Below, piece by piece: positions 33,327-43,054 of a DNA stretch of 64,000 bases; the first letter of the stretch is position 1; every line of letters starts with the position of its first letter. A program made the position numbers and the translations under genes. The notes below the pieces were generated by a model. It worked only from the letters and a program-made list of their open reading frames with translations. It did not search any database and was not told the origin of the DNA. The stretch is from an uncultured Anaeromusa sp. (GTDB lineage: Bacteria > Bacillota > Negativicutes > Anaeromusales > Anaeromusaceae), in the NCBI RefSeq assembly GCF_963668665.1, contig NZ_OY764902.1, forward strand, positions 707,001-771,000, given 5' to 3'.

Positions 33327-35561
33327 TTATGCGGTATCTCCTGACAGCATTTCCTTAGCCTGTTCATAGGTCATAAGAATATCTCTGGGCCGGCTCCCCA
33401 TATTAGGACCGACAATCCGCATTTCTTCCATCATATCCATTAACCGGCCCGCGCGGCTATGACCTACGCGCAGTTTGCGCTGCAGCATGGACGCCGACGC
33501 CGTACCAGTTTCCAAAACCAAGCGAACCGCTTCCGGCAATAGTTCATCGTGCTGCAAATCCGCGGACATGACGCCTGACGTTTCGGCGCTAGCGGTCACT
33601 TCTTCATTATATTCCGGTTCTTCCTCTTGCTGTGACCGGACAAAGTCAAGGACCTTTTCAATATCGTCGTCGCCAAGAAAAGCGCCTTGCACTCGCTGCG
33701 GTTTTGCCATTCCTACAGGATACAGCAGCATGTCGCCTCGGCCAAGCAGTTTTTCCGCTCCCGGCATGTCCAAAATAGTCCGCGAATCAATCTGTGAAGA
33801 TACGGAAAAGGAAATTCGCGAAGGAATATTCGCCTTAATCGTCCCAGTGATTACATCCACTGAAGGACGCTGCGTCGCCAAAATAAGATGCAGTCCCGCT
33901 GCACGGGCTTTTTGCGCCAAACGGCAAATAGCATCCTCAACATCTACAGGCGCCGCCATCATTAAATCAGCCAATTCATCAATAATAATTACAATATAGG
34001 GCAGCCTTTTGTCTTCCTCGACGCCGGCATTATAAGACGCCAAGTCCCTCACACGCGCCGTTGCCAAAACGGCGTAACGGCGTTCCATTTCCTGGACTGC
34101 CCAGTTAAGAGCGGCTGTGGCCTTTTTCGCATCCGTTACTACCGGCACCAGCAAATGCGGAATGCCGTTGTATTTTGACAGCTCCACAAATTTCGGATCT
34201 ACCAAAATTAACTTCACTTCTTCCGGTCGCACGCGAAAAAGCAAACTGGCAATCATCGTGTTAATGCAGACGCTTTTCCCGGAACCGGTAGCTCCTGCCA
34301 CCAACAAGTGGGGCATTTTCCCTAAATCAGCCAAAATAATCTGACCGGCAATATCTTTGCCTAAACCGACGGTCAACAAGGACGCCGCTTTTAGAAAGGA
34401 CGTACTTTCAACAACTTCACAAAAAGCTACGCCCGTTACCTGACGGTTGGGAACTTCAATACCAACGGCGGCTTTGCCGGGAATGGGCGCTTCGATACGA
34501 ACGCCTGTGGCCGCCAGCTTCAAGGCAATATCATCTGCCAAGGAAACGATTTTACTTACCTTTACTCCCGGCGCAGGCTCTATTTCATAGCGAGTAACCG
34601 CAGGCCCTTGAGTAATCTCTACAATACGCGCCGCCACATTAAAATCAGCCATGGTCTCTTCAAGAATTTTAGCATTTTCCTTCATTTCCTTTTGGCTGTT
34701 AGCACTCGTCGCAGCGCGCGGTTTGCGAATCAAATCCAATGGCGGCAGTTGATAGCCATGGGCAGACAACTCGCGCGGCGTAAACAACTCCAGCGGCGTT
34801 GCCTCTGCGCCACTGACGAAAGGCTCCGGTTCTTTACGCACCCGAACCGTCGTCCGCACCGGTTTTTCTTCGTTGCGTTCCTCTTGGAAAGCAGGTACGG
34901 AAGGCTTTTCCGCGGATTTTTCTGCCGGATCGGTAAGAACTGCGTGTTCCGAAGCAAAGCGCGCATCTCGTTCCTGATTATATAAAGCAACTCTCTGCTG
35001 CGCTTTTTCGTAAGTAGCCGCTACTTTTTCCTTTGCTTCCTGCAGTCCCGTATCTACTTTATCCTTAGCCACATGCATGGTCTTGCCTAAAGACCATGTC
35101 GTCGTCACCATAATCGTACACAAAAGCACAGCTATAATTAAAATTACAGCGCCATCGACGCCTACAAACTTACGTAATAAAAATAAGGCCATGCCCCCTA
35201 AAAGTCCGCCGCCTTCAGTCAGACTTTCCGGTAAAATCTCCCGCCCCGGCTGAATCAACAGATGGTGCACCAGCATTAAAAGCAGCCAATAGGATGCGAT
35301 AAAGCCCACAAACCGCAGAGTAAAGCCGGCTTCCACCCGCAACCAGATATATCTGGCGCCTATTACTGCTACTAAAAGAGGGGGAACAAACGCGCCCAAC
35401 CCGAAAAGATAGGTCTGCACCTTTTTCAAGGCTTGACCAAGAGACCCCACATTGAGCCCCGCTAAAGCACAAAGAGCTATGCCTGCGATTGCAACCAACA
35501 GGATGCCCCAAATTTCATACCGCATTTCCTTTGGCACCCCGGACAACAATTTACGCAACAT
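33327..35561 (-). CDS. ftsK: DNA translocase FtsK/SpoIIIE
   Basis: This motor pumps DNA through the closing septum, at division and in Bacillus-type sporulation. The N-terminus has four membrane spans within residues 15-165. A coiled, charged linker precedes the motor: [20 protein letters not shown] (Walker A), [12 protein letters not shown] (Walker B), [23 protein letters not shown], and the C-terminal gamma winged helix [22 protein letters not shown] that reads the KOPS/SRS sequences. The second in-frame ATG (35561) has GAGG 5 bases upstream and is preferred over 35576. Length is 744. Confidence 0.96.
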   Translation of the reverse strand: MLRKLLSGVPKEMRYEIWGILLVAIAGIALCALAGLNVGSLGQALKKVQTYLFGLGAFVPPLLVAVIGARYIWLRVEAGFTLRFVGFIASYWLLLMLVHHLLIQPGREILPESLTEGGGLLGGMALFLLRKFVGVDGAVILIIAVLLCTIMVTTTWSLGKTMHVAKDKVDTGLQEAKEKVAATYEKAQQRVALYNQERDARFASEHAVLTDPAEKSAEKPSVPAFQEERNEEKPVRTTVRVRKEPEPFVSGAEATPLELFTPRELSAHGYQLPPLDLIRKPRAATSANSQKEMKENAKILEETMADFNVAARIVEITQGPAVTRYEIEPAPGVKVSKIVSLADDIALKLAATGVRIEAPIPGKAAVGIEVPNRQVTGVAFCEVVESTSFLKAASLLTVGLGKDIAGQIILADLGKMPHLLVAGATGSGKSVCINTMIASLLFRVRPEEVKLILVDPKFVELSKYNGIPHLLVPVVTDAKKATAALNWAVQEMERRYAVLATARVRDLASYNAGVEEDKRLPYIVIIIDELADLMMAAPVDVEDAICRLAQKARAAGLHLILATQRPSVDVITGTIKANIPSRISFSVSSQIDSRTILDMPGAEKLLGRGDMLLYPVGMAKPQRVQGAFLGDDDIEKVLDFVRSQQEEEPEYNEEVTASAETSGVMSADLQHDELLPEAVRLVLETGTASASMLQRKLRVGHSRAGRLMDMMEEMRIVGPNMGSRPRDILMTYEQAKEMLSGDTA

Positions 35562-35622
35562 ACTCACCTCTACCATCGTACAATTCTACACAAGAAATTT
35601 TTTTCCTGTTCGTACAGTCAGC

Positions 35623-35739
35623 TTAGCCTTGAAAAGTGTGAAATAAGGACACAACCGCCAAGGCGCAAAGGACTAAAGTTACAAGAATGGCCAAAAAGAT
35701 AAATCGTTTTTCTGCTAAGGACTCTGCAAAACGGCTCAA
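35623..35739 (-). CDS. 38-residue single-span membrane protein
   Basis: This short frame encodes a soluble N-terminus (MSRFAESLAEKR) and one strong membrane helix (FIFLAILVTLVLCALAVVSLF). Start is TTG at 35739 with AAAGGAGAG 6 bases upstream, a convincing ribosome site. It sits between rnj (after its terminator) and ftsK, all in one direction. It matches no family I know. Small proteins like this can regulate larger membrane partners such as FtsK, but that is speculation. Confidence 0.6.
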   Translation of the reverse strand: MSRFAESLAEKRFIFLAILVTLVLCALAVVSLFHTFQG

Positions 35740-35758
35740 GGCATTCTCTCCTTTACCT

Positions 35759-35813
35759 AGAAAAATAGGAAACCTTGACACACCCCGCAAGGAGAATGCA
35801 TGCCAAGGTTCCT
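35759..35813 (-). terminator. Probable terminator after rnj
   Basis: On the minus strand GGAACCTTG pairs with CAAGGTTTCC across a long GC-containing loop, and TATTTTT follows. The long loop makes it less certain than the others here. Confidence 0.65.
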
Positions 35814-35819
35814 TCTTCA

Positions 35820-37478
35820 TTATACCTCCATAATGAGGGGTAAAATCATAGGACGACGGCGCGTTTTTTCATAAAGAAACTTGCCAATAGAATCTCTGAC
35901 AGTCGACTTAATGGTTGCCCATTCCGTTCCGCCTGTCATATCGCAACGTTCCAAAGCCTGCAATACTTTTTCCCGAGCCGTCTCCATTAAAGCTTCCGAC
36001 TCCCGGACATACACAAAACCGCGGGAAACAATATCCGGACCGGCAACAACCATACCCGATTGCTTATCAATGGTAATCACCACAATCAAAATACCGTCTT
36101 GAGAGAGCTGCCGACGATCCCGCAATACAATATTGCCGACATCGCCTACTCCCAAGCCGTCTACCATTACTTTCCCCGCCGTTACTTTTCCGGCCATCAC
36201 GCCGCGATCTGGGCCAAATTCCAATACTTGGCCATTTTCTGCGACAAAAATGCGTTCTTTAGGCATGCCCATCTCCTGAGCCAACTGCGCATGCTTAATA
36301 AGATGCCGATATTCGCCATGCACAGGCACAAAAAATTTAGGACGAATCAAATTATGCAGCAGTTTCAATTCTTCTCTGCTGGCATGTCCTGACACATGAA
36401 TGCCGGATGTGCGTTCATATACCACTTTGGCGCCTTGCCGAAACAGCAAGTCGATGGTGCGGGAAACCAGTTTTTCATTACCAGGAATGGGCGTAGCCGA
36501 AATGATAACCGTATCTCCAGGAACAATCTCCACTTGCCGATGGTCATTACTGGCCATACGCGTCAAAGCGGACATCGGTTCCCCCTGACTGCCGGTTGTA
36601 ATAACAACAAGATCCGCTGCCGGATAGTTATTGATCTCATCAATGTCAATCAGCACATTCTCTGGAATATGCAAATACCCCAGTTCAATGGCGATATTGA
36701 CAACATTCATCATGCTCCGTCCAAGTATCGCCACTTTGCGCCGATACTTAGCAGCTGTATCTATGGCCTGCTGAATCCGATGTACATTCGAGGAAAAAGT
36801 AGCAATTAGGATACGCCCCTTAGCGCTACGGAACTCTTCCTCAAAGGCAAGGCCCACCGTACGTTCGCTCAAAGTATGGCCGGGGCGCTCCGCATTGGTA
36901 CTGTCCGCCAGCAAAACCAAGACTCCTTGATCTCCCAACTCTGCTAAGCGATGAAGGTCGGCCACATTGCCATCAACAGGAGTCTGATCAAACTTAAAAT
37001 CCCCGCTATGCACAATGGTACCCACAGGAGTTTTGATGGAAATGCCCACTGCATCCGCAATGCTGTGGCACATACTAAAGAAGCCGATTTTAAATGGCCC
37101 CACTTGAATCTGTTCGCGGGGTTTTACCGGCACGAGCGACGCTGCAGACACATGCATTTCTTGCAAACGTCCTTCTAAAATCCCCAATGTCAGCCGGGTT
37201 CCGTACACCGGGACATTAAGTTCCTTGAGTACATAGGGCAGGGCGCCGATATGATCCTCATGGCCATGAGTCAAGATAATGGCGCGCACAAGGTTGCGGT
37301 TTTCCTGCAGATAGCTAATATCGGGAATGACAAGATCAATGCCGAGCATATCATCGTCAGGAAACATAAGCCCGCAATCGATCACAACAATATCGTCTCC
37401 GAAACGAATTACTGTCATATTCTTGCCAATTTCCCCCAAGCCGCCCAAGGGAATAATTTGCAATTTTTGTTTGGCCAA
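35820..37478 (-). CDS. rnj: Ribonuclease J
   Basis: RNase J is a metallo-beta-lactamase-fold enzyme with endo- and 5'-to-3' exonuclease activity. The 552-residue protein opens MAKQKLQIIPLGGLGEIGKNM and shows HGHEDHIGALPY, HSGDFKFDQTPVDG, LLADSTNAERPG, ISGHASREELKLL-type HVSGHASREELK and HGEYRHL. The C-terminal domain needed for dimerisation is present. The real start is TTG at 37478, 8 bases after AGGAGGTG; the GTG inside that ribosome site is not used. With rny, pnp and nrnA it completes the Firmicutes RNA decay set. Confidence 0.96.
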   Translation of the reverse strand: MAKQKLQIIPLGGLGEIGKNMTVIRFGDDIVVIDCGLMFPDDDMLGIDLVIPDISYLQENRNLVRAIILTHGHEDHIGALPYVLKELNVPVYGTRLTLGILEGRLQEMHVSAASLVPVKPREQIQVGPFKIGFFSMCHSIADAVGISIKTPVGTIVHSGDFKFDQTPVDGNVADLHRLAELGDQGVLVLLADSTNAERPGHTLSERTVGLAFEEEFRSAKGRILIATFSSNVHRIQQAIDTAAKYRRKVAILGRSMMNVVNIAIELGYLHIPENVLIDIDEINNYPAADLVVITTGSQGEPMSALTRMASNDHRQVEIVPGDTVIISATPIPGNEKLVSRTIDLLFRQGAKVVYERTSGIHVSGHASREELKLLHNLIRPKFFVPVHGEYRHLIKHAQLAQEMGMPKERIFVAENGQVLEFGPDRGVMAGKVTAGKVMVDGLGVGDVGNIVLRDRRQLSQDGILIVVITIDKQSGMVVAGPDIVSRGFVYVRESEALMETAREKVLQALERCDMTGGTEWATIKSTVRDSIGKFLYEKTRRRPMILPLIMEV

Positions 37479-37603
37479 AAAAAGATACACCTCCTATTCT
37501 ATAAATGGATACACGCCGTTCATCACGAGAAGAGCAATAAAGCAGCCGTTCCTTCTAGTCTTTTCCATTATAACGGAATTCTTCCGCTGATTCAACTATG
37601 GCG

Positions 37604-37642
37604 CCAAAAATGTCCTGACCGCAAAAGCCAGGACATTTTTGT
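37604..37642 (-). terminator. Bidirectional rho-independent terminator after the exonuclease gene
   Basis: AAAAATGTCCTG and CAGGACATTTTT form a 12-bp stem with an 11-base loop; T runs lie on both sides. It separates the dap-exonuclease unit from rnj. Confidence 0.9.
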
Positions 37643-37650
37643 AACATTTT

Positions 37651-38199
37651 TTAAAGGATGCGCCGCAGACCGGTTTTATCAATTAAGCCTTCAATCGACG
37701 TACATTGCCAATAATCAGCAGCACGCAAAAGAATGCCGGCGCAAGCCAGAGCATCGCTCTCCGCTTGATGATGCTGCAGCGGCAAATCCAAATAGTTTGC
37801 CACAGCAGCCAGGTTGTTTTTAGGCAGTTTCCATGTATGCCTGGATAATTCCAAGGTGCACACAAAGAAACTCTTCGCAGGCAGCGCCAAGCCATAGTGT
37901 TCCAACGAGGCTTGCAGCACAGAGCGGTCAAAACGAGCGTTATGCGCCACCAAGCAAGCCCCTTCCAAAAAAGGCTTCACTTCCGGCCAAATCTCCTTAA
38001 AGCTTGGACAATTCCGAACCGCCGCTGCGGTTATACCGTGGATGTCCGTAAAATCAGCACGGAAATAGTCCTGCGGCGGCCGAATCAGCCAATGATGCTT
38101 AGCTGTTATTTTTCCGCCCTTGACAATCGCCAGGCCCAAGGCGCAGGCGCTAGATGCATCTCGATTCGCAGTTTCAAAATCAATGGCTACAAACTCCAC
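37651..38199 (-). CDS. DnaQ-like 3'-5' exonuclease
   Basis: The 182-residue protein is a single DEDDh exonuclease domain, related to the proofreading subunit of DNA polymerase III. Motif I is VAIDFETAN, motif II HNARFDRSVL and motif III the H-x4-D pair in HHQAESDALA. It lacks polymerase and BRCT domains, so it may act on DNA ends, repair intermediates or RNA. Start is GTG at 38199 with GGAAGG upstream. It lies 24 bases after dapA, probably read through from the lysine operon. Confidence 0.88.
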   Translation of the reverse strand: MEFVAIDFETANRDASSACALGLAIVKGGKITAKHHWLIRPPQDYFRADFTDIHGITAAAVRNCPSFKEIWPEVKPFLEGACLVAHNARFDRSVLQASLEHYGLALPAKSFFVCTLELSRHTWKLPKNNLAAVANYLDLPLQHHQAESDALACAGILLRAADYWQCTSIEGLIDKTGLRRIL

Positions 38200-38223
38200 G
38201 TAGTACTTCCTTCCTTGAACGAC

Positions 38224-39108
38224 TTAACCAAGCAACCCCACTGCCGTCAAACCCTGACGAATATGCAGCAGTTCCGCTTCACTCGGTTCCACCATAGGCA
38301 GTCGAAACTGTCCGCCCGGCAAGCCCAGCAAATTGACGGCCGTTTTCACCGGAATCGGGTTGGTCGTAATAAACATCAGTCGAAAAATTGGCAGCAGTTC
38401 ACCATGAATCCGCATCGCCTCTTCCTTGTTCCCCGCATAAAAGGCGGCAATCATTTCTTGCATCCGCTCACCAACTAGGTGCGCGGCCACGCTGATAATT
38501 CCACAGCCGCCAACAGACAGCACCGGCAAGGTCAGGCTGTCATCGCCGCTGTACACCAAAAAATCCTCCGGCGTTTGCCGCACCACTTCCGCAATCTGCT
38601 CCAGATTGCCGCTTGCTTCCTTCAAGGCCGCTACATTGGAAAGTTTGGCCAGCCGCGCCACCGTAGCCGGCATAAGATTAGAGCCAGTGCGCCCAGGAAC
38701 ATTGTACAGCACTAAAGGCAAAGAAGTATTTTCCGCAATCGCCTTAAAATGCTGGTACATGCCTTCTTGAGGCGGCTTATTGTAGTAAGGCACGACCGCC
38801 ATCGCACCGTGAATGCCTACTTTTTCCGCCGCCTGGGTTGCTGCAATAGAGACTTTCGTGTCATTGGAACCTGTGCCTCCAATAATGGTAGCCTGATCCC
38901 CCACCGCCTCTAAGACCGCTTCAAATAAGCGCAGCTTTTCGTCCAGCGTCATTGTAGCCGCTTCTCCCGTGCTGCCTGCGACAACCAAGCCGTCCGAACC
39001 ATGAGAGATAAGATGCTTTGCGATTTTCGCCGCCGCTTTATAATCTACTGCGCCATCTTCATGAAAAGGAGTAATCATCGCCGTCAGTACATGTCCGAAG
39101 GTCCTCAT
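38224..39108 (-). CDS. dapA: 4-hydroxy-tetrahydrodipicolinate synthase
   Basis: DapA condenses aspartate semialdehyde with pyruvate, the first step unique to lysine and diaminopimelate. The 294-residue protein has GSTGEAATMTLDEKLRLFE, the catalytic Tyr in VVPYYNKPPQEG, YNVPGRTG, the Schiff-base Lys in VAALKEASGN and GDDSLTLPVLSVGGCGIISV. The ATG at 39108 has GGAGG 8 bases upstream. The order dapG-dapA matches Bacillus. Control is expected from the lysine riboswitch at the head of the operon. Confidence 0.97.
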   Translation of the reverse strand: MRTFGHVLTAMITPFHEDGAVDYKAAAKIAKHLISHGSDGLVVAGSTGEAATMTLDEKLRLFEAVLEAVGDQATIIGGTGSNDTKVSIAATQAAEKVGIHGAMAVVPYYNKPPQEGMYQHFKAIAENTSLPLVLYNVPGRTGSNLMPATVARLAKLSNVAALKEASGNLEQIAEVVRQTPEDFLVYSGDDSLTLPVLSVGGCGIISVAAHLVGERMQEMIAAFYAGNKEEAMRIHGELLPIFRLMFITTNPIPVKTAVNLLGLPGGQFRLPMVEPSEAELLHIRQGLTAVGLLG

Positions 39109-39124
39109 GCTCTGTTCCTCCACT

Positions 39125-40345
39125 TCAGTCCGCTAAGGCAAATTTTTCATGCAAAGCGGTTACAGCTTCCACCATTTGCGTTCCTTGTACCAACACGGAA
39201 ATGGAGGTTTGCGAATCAACCGTTTGCAAAATCATAATGTCATTTTCAGCTAACGCCTCTACGAAAGAAGCCATTACGCCAGGCACTTCTCCCATGCCGC
39301 CGCCGACTACGGAAACCATGGCGCAGTCCTCGCGCGTTTCTACCTGCAAACCAAGCTCCTGCAGATATCCTTGCGCCTTCTCCCGCATCGCATCAGCAAC
39401 GGTAAACATAATTTGTCCGGGATGAACATTGATCAGATCTACGCTGATGCCATGCTGCGCCATCGCTTGGAATACCGTCTTGCTGGCCGTTCCAGTCTGC
39501 GCTGCATCCATGGCTACCTTTACGTGAGCAATATGAGCCAAATACGTCACGCCGCTGGCTACCCGGTCTGAAAGAGCTACTCCATCGGTGCATTCTTGGG
39601 TGACATGGGTAATCAGGGTCCCCGGATTATCGGAGAAAGTCGATTTGATCACCATCGGAATGTTCTTAGGCATAACCAGTTCCACCGCGCGGGGATGAAT
39701 GACCTTCGCCCCTTGGTGCGCCAGCTGACAGACCTCTTCATAGCTAATGCATTCCAGCATTTTAGCCTGCTTAACAATCCTTGGGTCTGCGGTCATAATG
39801 CCGTCGACATCAGTGTAAATTTCTACCAGCTCTGCATCCAACGCCGCGCCAAAGGCAGCCGCGCTGGTATCACTGCCGCCGCGACCAATGGTGGTGATTT
39901 CACCATTGGCGCTCATGCCCTGAAAACCGCACACCACCGGCACAAAGCCAGCTTCCAGCTCACGACGCAGCCTGCAGGTGTCCACTTTTAAGATATGAGC
40001 GTTACAAAAATCCTCATTTGTCACCATGCCCGCCTGTCCGCCAGTAAGGGCTTTCGCCGGAACTCCCTCCGCCTGCAGCGTGCTTGTCATCACAATGGAG
40101 GAAATCAACTCGCCGCAATGCATAATCTGATCCAGTTCCCGAGGCGCTACCTCGGCATATACATCCTTAGCCAGCGCAATCAGCGTATCGGTTGCATAAG
40201 GCGCGCCCTTGCGCCCCATGGCGGATACGACGACTATCGGCGCATAGCCTTTTTCGAGAGCTTGCTGCACTTTGCGCACCACTTGTTGTCTAGATTCCGC
40301 CGTCGCCACCGAAGTACCGCCAAATTTTTGTATGATAATCCGCAT
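39125..40345 (-). CDS. dapG: Aspartate kinase (DapG type, two ACT domains)
   Basis: This enzyme phosphorylates aspartate to start the lysine, threonine and methionine pathway. The 406-residue protein has IIIQKFGGTSVATAES, the GRGGSDTSAAAFGAALDAELVEIYTDVDG substrate loop and two C-terminal ACT domains (VKVAMDAAQTGTASKTVFQAM and MVSVVGGGMGEVPGVMASF) for feedback binding. Length and form fit the diaminopimelate-sensitive DapG class, though the effector cannot be read from sequence. It lies between asd and dapA with short gaps. Confidence 0.95.
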   Translation of the reverse strand: MRIIIQKFGGTSVATAESRQQVVRKVQQALEKGYAPIVVVSAMGRKGAPYATDTLIALAKDVYAEVAPRELDQIMHCGELISSIVMTSTLQAEGVPAKALTGGQAGMVTNEDFCNAHILKVDTCRLRRELEAGFVPVVCGFQGMSANGEITTIGRGGSDTSAAAFGAALDAELVEIYTDVDGIMTADPRIVKQAKMLECISYEEVCQLAHQGAKVIHPRAVELVMPKNIPMVIKSTFSDNPGTLITHVTQECTDGVALSDRVASGVTYLAHIAHVKVAMDAAQTGTASKTVFQAMAQHGISVDLINVHPGQIMFTVADAMREKAQGYLQELGLQVETREDCAMVSVVGGGMGEVPGVMASFVEALAENDIMILQTVDSQTSISVLVQGTQMVEAVTALHEKFALAD

Positions 40346-40369
40346 AATAAATTCCTACACTCCTTTTGC

Positions 40370-41401
40370 TTAAAACATATCTTTGGCGACCATATATTCG
40401 GCAATTTGCAGCGCATTTAAAGCGGCGCCTTTGCGAATCTGATCTCCCACAACCCACAGATTAAGGCCGTGCTCTACCGAACGGTCCGGGCGAATACGAC
40501 CAACGCGCACCTCATTTTCATTAGAGGTATATAAAGGCATCGGATACTCCATGTTTGCCGGATCATCCTGCACAATAACGCCAGGGAACGCAGCCAGCGC
40601 TTTACGCACTTCATCGACCGACACAGGCCCTTCAAACTCCAAATTAATTGATTCGGAGTGGCTGCGGTATACCGGGACGCGCACCGTCGTAGGAGAAATA
40701 CCAATCGTGTAGTCACCCAAAATTTTGTGGGTTTCGTGGACCATTTTCATTTCTTCTTTGGTGTAGTCGTCTTCCACAAATACGTCAATATGAGGAATCA
40801 AATTAAAGGCAATGGGATAATGCTTGTCTAAACTGGCGCTAGGCAAAATATTCGCTACCATCTCGCGGCCTTCCAAACTGGCTTTCACCTGATCGTTCAA
40901 TTCATCAATAGCTTCTTTGCCTGCCCCGGACACTGCTTGATACGTGGAAACTACAATGCGTTTGATTTTCGCCAAATCATAAATAGGCTTCAGCGCCATG
41001 ACCATAATAATGGTCGAGCAGTTCGGATTGGCGATAATGCCTTTATGAGCGCTAATCGCCTGGGGATTTACCTCCGGTACCACCAAGGGCACTTCCGGGT
41101 CCATGCGGAAAGCGCTGGAGTTATCAATGACAACCGCGCCGCGTTTGACCGCTTCCGGCGCCAGCGTTTTACTAATGGAGCCGCCGGCGAAAAGAGCGAT
41201 TTGTACGCCTTCAAAGGACTCCGGCGTAGCCTCCTCTACCGTATAGGTCTTGCCCATAAAGTCAATTTGCTTGCCTGCCGAACGTTTAGAGGCCAGCAGC
41301 TTCAATTCTGCAAAAGGAAATTTGCGTTCCTCAATCAACCGTAGAAATTCCTGCCCAACCGCTCCGGTAGCTCCTAAAATCGCCACATTGTACTTTTTCA
41401 C
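40370..41401 (-). CDS. asd: Aspartate-semialdehyde dehydrogenase
   Basis: Asd reduces aspartyl phosphate to aspartate semialdehyde. The 343-residue protein has the NADPH motif ILGATGAVGQEFLRLIEER, the catalytic Cys in NPNCSTIIMVMAL and the phosphate/His region PHIDVF with YKEE-like YTKEEMKMVHET. Start is GTG at 41401 with AAAGGGG upstream. It lies 47 bases after dapB, inside the riboswitch-led operon. Confidence 0.96.
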   Translation of the reverse strand: MKKYNVAILGATGAVGQEFLRLIEERKFPFAELKLLASKRSAGKQIDFMGKTYTVEEATPESFEGVQIALFAGGSISKTLAPEAVKRGAVVIDNSSAFRMDPEVPLVVPEVNPQAISAHKGIIANPNCSTIIMVMALKPIYDLAKIKRIVVSTYQAVSGAGKEAIDELNDQVKASLEGREMVANILPSASLDKHYPIAFNLIPHIDVFVEDDYTKEEMKMVHETHKILGDYTIGISPTTVRVPVYRSHSESINLEFEGPVSVDEVRKALAAFPGVIVQDDPANMEYPMPLYTSNENEVRVGRIRPDRSVEHGLNLWVVGDQIRKGAALNALQIAEYMVAKDMF

Positions 41402-41448
41402 GTTAGCAATCCCCTTTCCTTATTTCAAGGTTTTTAGATTTTCACTTC

Positions 41449-42246
41449 TTAATCCAGAATGTGCTCCAAGCCAACCACTACTCCCTGTAGGCTTTGCACC
41501 TTGCGGCAGGCAAATACCACGCCAGGCATAAAGGATTCACGCGAAATCGAATCATGGCGAATGCTCAAAGTCTGTCCCAAACCGCCGAAAATAACTTCTT
41601 GATGCGCCACGTAACCGGGGAGACGGACGCTATGAATGCGCATGCCGTCGAACTCAGATCCTCTGGCCCCAGGGAGGAGCTCTTTTTCATTCGGATGTCC
41701 CTGCGGCAAAGACTCTCTAACCTCTTTAATCAGCTGCGCCGTACGCAAGGCTGTTCCAGACGGCGCGTCCAGCTTCTGATCATGATGCATCTCAATAATT
41801 TCCACATGAGGCAAATATTTAGCTGCAGCTTTAGCCATTTTCATCATCAGCACGGCGCCAATAGCAAAGTTCGGAGCAATAAAGACTGGCGTATTTTGTT
41901 CCTGGCTTAAGGCCGTCAATTCCGCCAAATCCTCTTTGGACAAACCTGTTGTCCCCACTACCGGACATACCTTGTTTTGCAGCAATACCCGCAAATTATT
42001 CATCACCACCGCAGGGCTGGTAAATTCCACAACCACCTCCGGTTTCCGCTCTCTGAGCATCACCGCCAGTTCCCGATCCACCGGCAAGCCAATAGGGCCT
42101 TCTCCGGCTAAAAGACCAACATCCGCGCCAGCCGGCGCATTAGGGTCCGCAGCTCCCACCAGCTCTAAATCTTCTGCCGCCAAAACCGCCTTCAAAACTT
42201 CACGGCCCATTTTCCCATAAGCTCCACATACAGCTACTCGAATCAC
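41449..42246 (-). CDS. dapB: 4-hydroxy-tetrahydrodipicolinate reductase
   Basis: DapB reduces hydroxy-tetrahydrodipicolinate with NAD(P)H. The 265-residue protein has VCGAYGKMGREVLKAV (nucleotide-binding loop), TTGLSKEDL, the catalytic motif EIIEMHHDQKLDAPSGTALRTA, and HSVRLPGYVAHQEVIFGG. It is the first gene after the lysine riboswitch. Start is GTG at 42246 with GGGAGG 7 bases upstream. In Bacillus this place is taken by the dipicolinate synthase genes spoVFAB; here dapB fills it. Confidence 0.97.
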   Translation of the reverse strand: MIRVAVCGAYGKMGREVLKAVLAAEDLELVGAADPNAPAGADVGLLAGEGPIGLPVDRELAVMLRERKPEVVVEFTSPAVVMNNLRVLLQNKVCPVVGTTGLSKEDLAELTALSQEQNTPVFIAPNFAIGAVLMMKMAKAAAKYLPHVEIIEMHHDQKLDAPSGTALRTAQLIKEVRESLPQGHPNEKELLPGARGSEFDGMRIHSVRLPGYVAHQEVIFGGLGQTLSIRHDSISRESFMPGVVFACRKVQSLQGVVVGLEHILD

Positions 42247-42283
42247 AATAATACCTCCCTATTATTCACCTAAAATTCTCGCA

Positions 42284-42330
42284 ATAAAAAAACAAGCGGC
42301 CAGTAAGAAGAAAACTTCTCACCAACCGCC
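42284..42330 (-). terminator. Riboswitch terminator ahead of dapB
   Basis: On the minus strand GCGGTTGGTGAGAAG pairs with CTTCTTACTGGCCGC, followed by TTGTTTTTTTATT. It stands between the lysine aptamer and dapB and is the likely off-state hairpin. Confidence 0.85.
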
Positions 42331-42344
42331 ATGCAAACATGGAG

Positions 42345-42550
42345 CAAGGTTTTAGGATGCAAAATACTTCGCATCTACCTTGATGAGCTAGCTCTCCACC
42401 GGAAACCCGATGACAGTTCCGTACTTATTCAGCCCGAAACCAGCAGCTGCCACGGGGCGCGTCAGCCACTTCGGCGAAAAACCCTTTCCCTCCGGATCTG
42501 CAATGCCCGATCTCCCCGGAAGTACTTTTGTTTTTCGCACCTCTATTCAT
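42345..42550 (-). promoter_or_regulatory. Lysine riboswitch (L box)
   Basis: On the minus strand the conserved blocks appear in order: AGAGGTGCGAA at the start (42544 downward), TTCGCCGAAG, GCTGG, TGAATAAGTA, CTGTCA and GGAGAGCTA. These are the hallmark segments of the lysine aptamer, with stem-forming sequence between them. A terminator hairpin follows before dapB. Lysine binding should favour termination and so shut down the dapB-asd-dapG-dapA operon. Confidence 0.93.
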
Positions 42551-42571
42551 CCACAATATAAACTTTTGTCT

Positions 42572-42601
42572 ATTGTATAATATAAACGCAAGCTATGTCA
42601 A
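42572..42601 (-). promoter_or_regulatory. Promoter of the riboswitch-led dap operon
   Basis: On the minus strand TTGACA and TACAAT are 18 bases apart (TATACA at 16 is an alternative -10). The -35 box directly abuts the dut stop codon. Transcription would begin just before the L box. Confidence 0.8.
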
Positions 42602-43054
42602 CTATTTTTCTCCAGTGCTGCCAAAACCGCCCTGGCGTGTCTGCGCCGCAGCTTGATCGTCGTCGCAAAGAAGATAGTTGTAAAAAATCCCCTGCGCTAC
42701 CCGTTCTCCTTTTTGCAAGACCGCTTCAGTGCTGCCCATATTCAACAACGCCAGCAAAATATGGCCTTCATTATCCGGATTGTTATAGTAGTCTGCATCG
42801 ACAATGCCTTGTCCATTTACAAGGCAAAGCTTCTGCTTTGTCGCCAATCCGGAACGTATATGCAGCCCCAAATATTCGCCAGCCGCCATATACGCCTTCA
42901 AGCCTGTCGGCACCAAAACTACTTCGCCAGGCGCGATGATCGTAGTCGTCGCGGCGGCCAAGTCATAGCCGGCGCTCCCCTGTGTTTTGCGCTGCGGCAA
43001 AGCAATATCATCCTTCTTATAAGCCGAAACCACTTCAAACCCCCGGTTTCTCAC
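42602..43054 (-). CDS. dut: Deoxyuridine triphosphatase (dUTPase)
   Basis: dUTPase removes dUTP to keep uracil out of DNA. The 150-residue protein shows the trimeric dUTPase motifs: GSAGYDLAAA (I), HIRSGLATK (II), GIVDADYYN (III), GERVAQGIF (IV) and RQGGFGSTG (V). The C-terminal form resembles Gram-positive and phage dUTPases. Start is GTG at 43054, overlapping the stop of the M16 peptidase (GTGA), with GGAGG upstream. Confidence 0.95.
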   Translation of the reverse strand: MRNRGFEVVSAYKKDDIALPQRKTQGSAGYDLAAATTTIIAPGEVVLVPTGLKAYMAAGEYLGLHIRSGLATKQKLCLVNGQGIVDADYYNNPDNEGHILLALLNMGSTEAVLQKGERVAQGIFYNYLLCDDDQAAAQTRQGGFGSTGEK

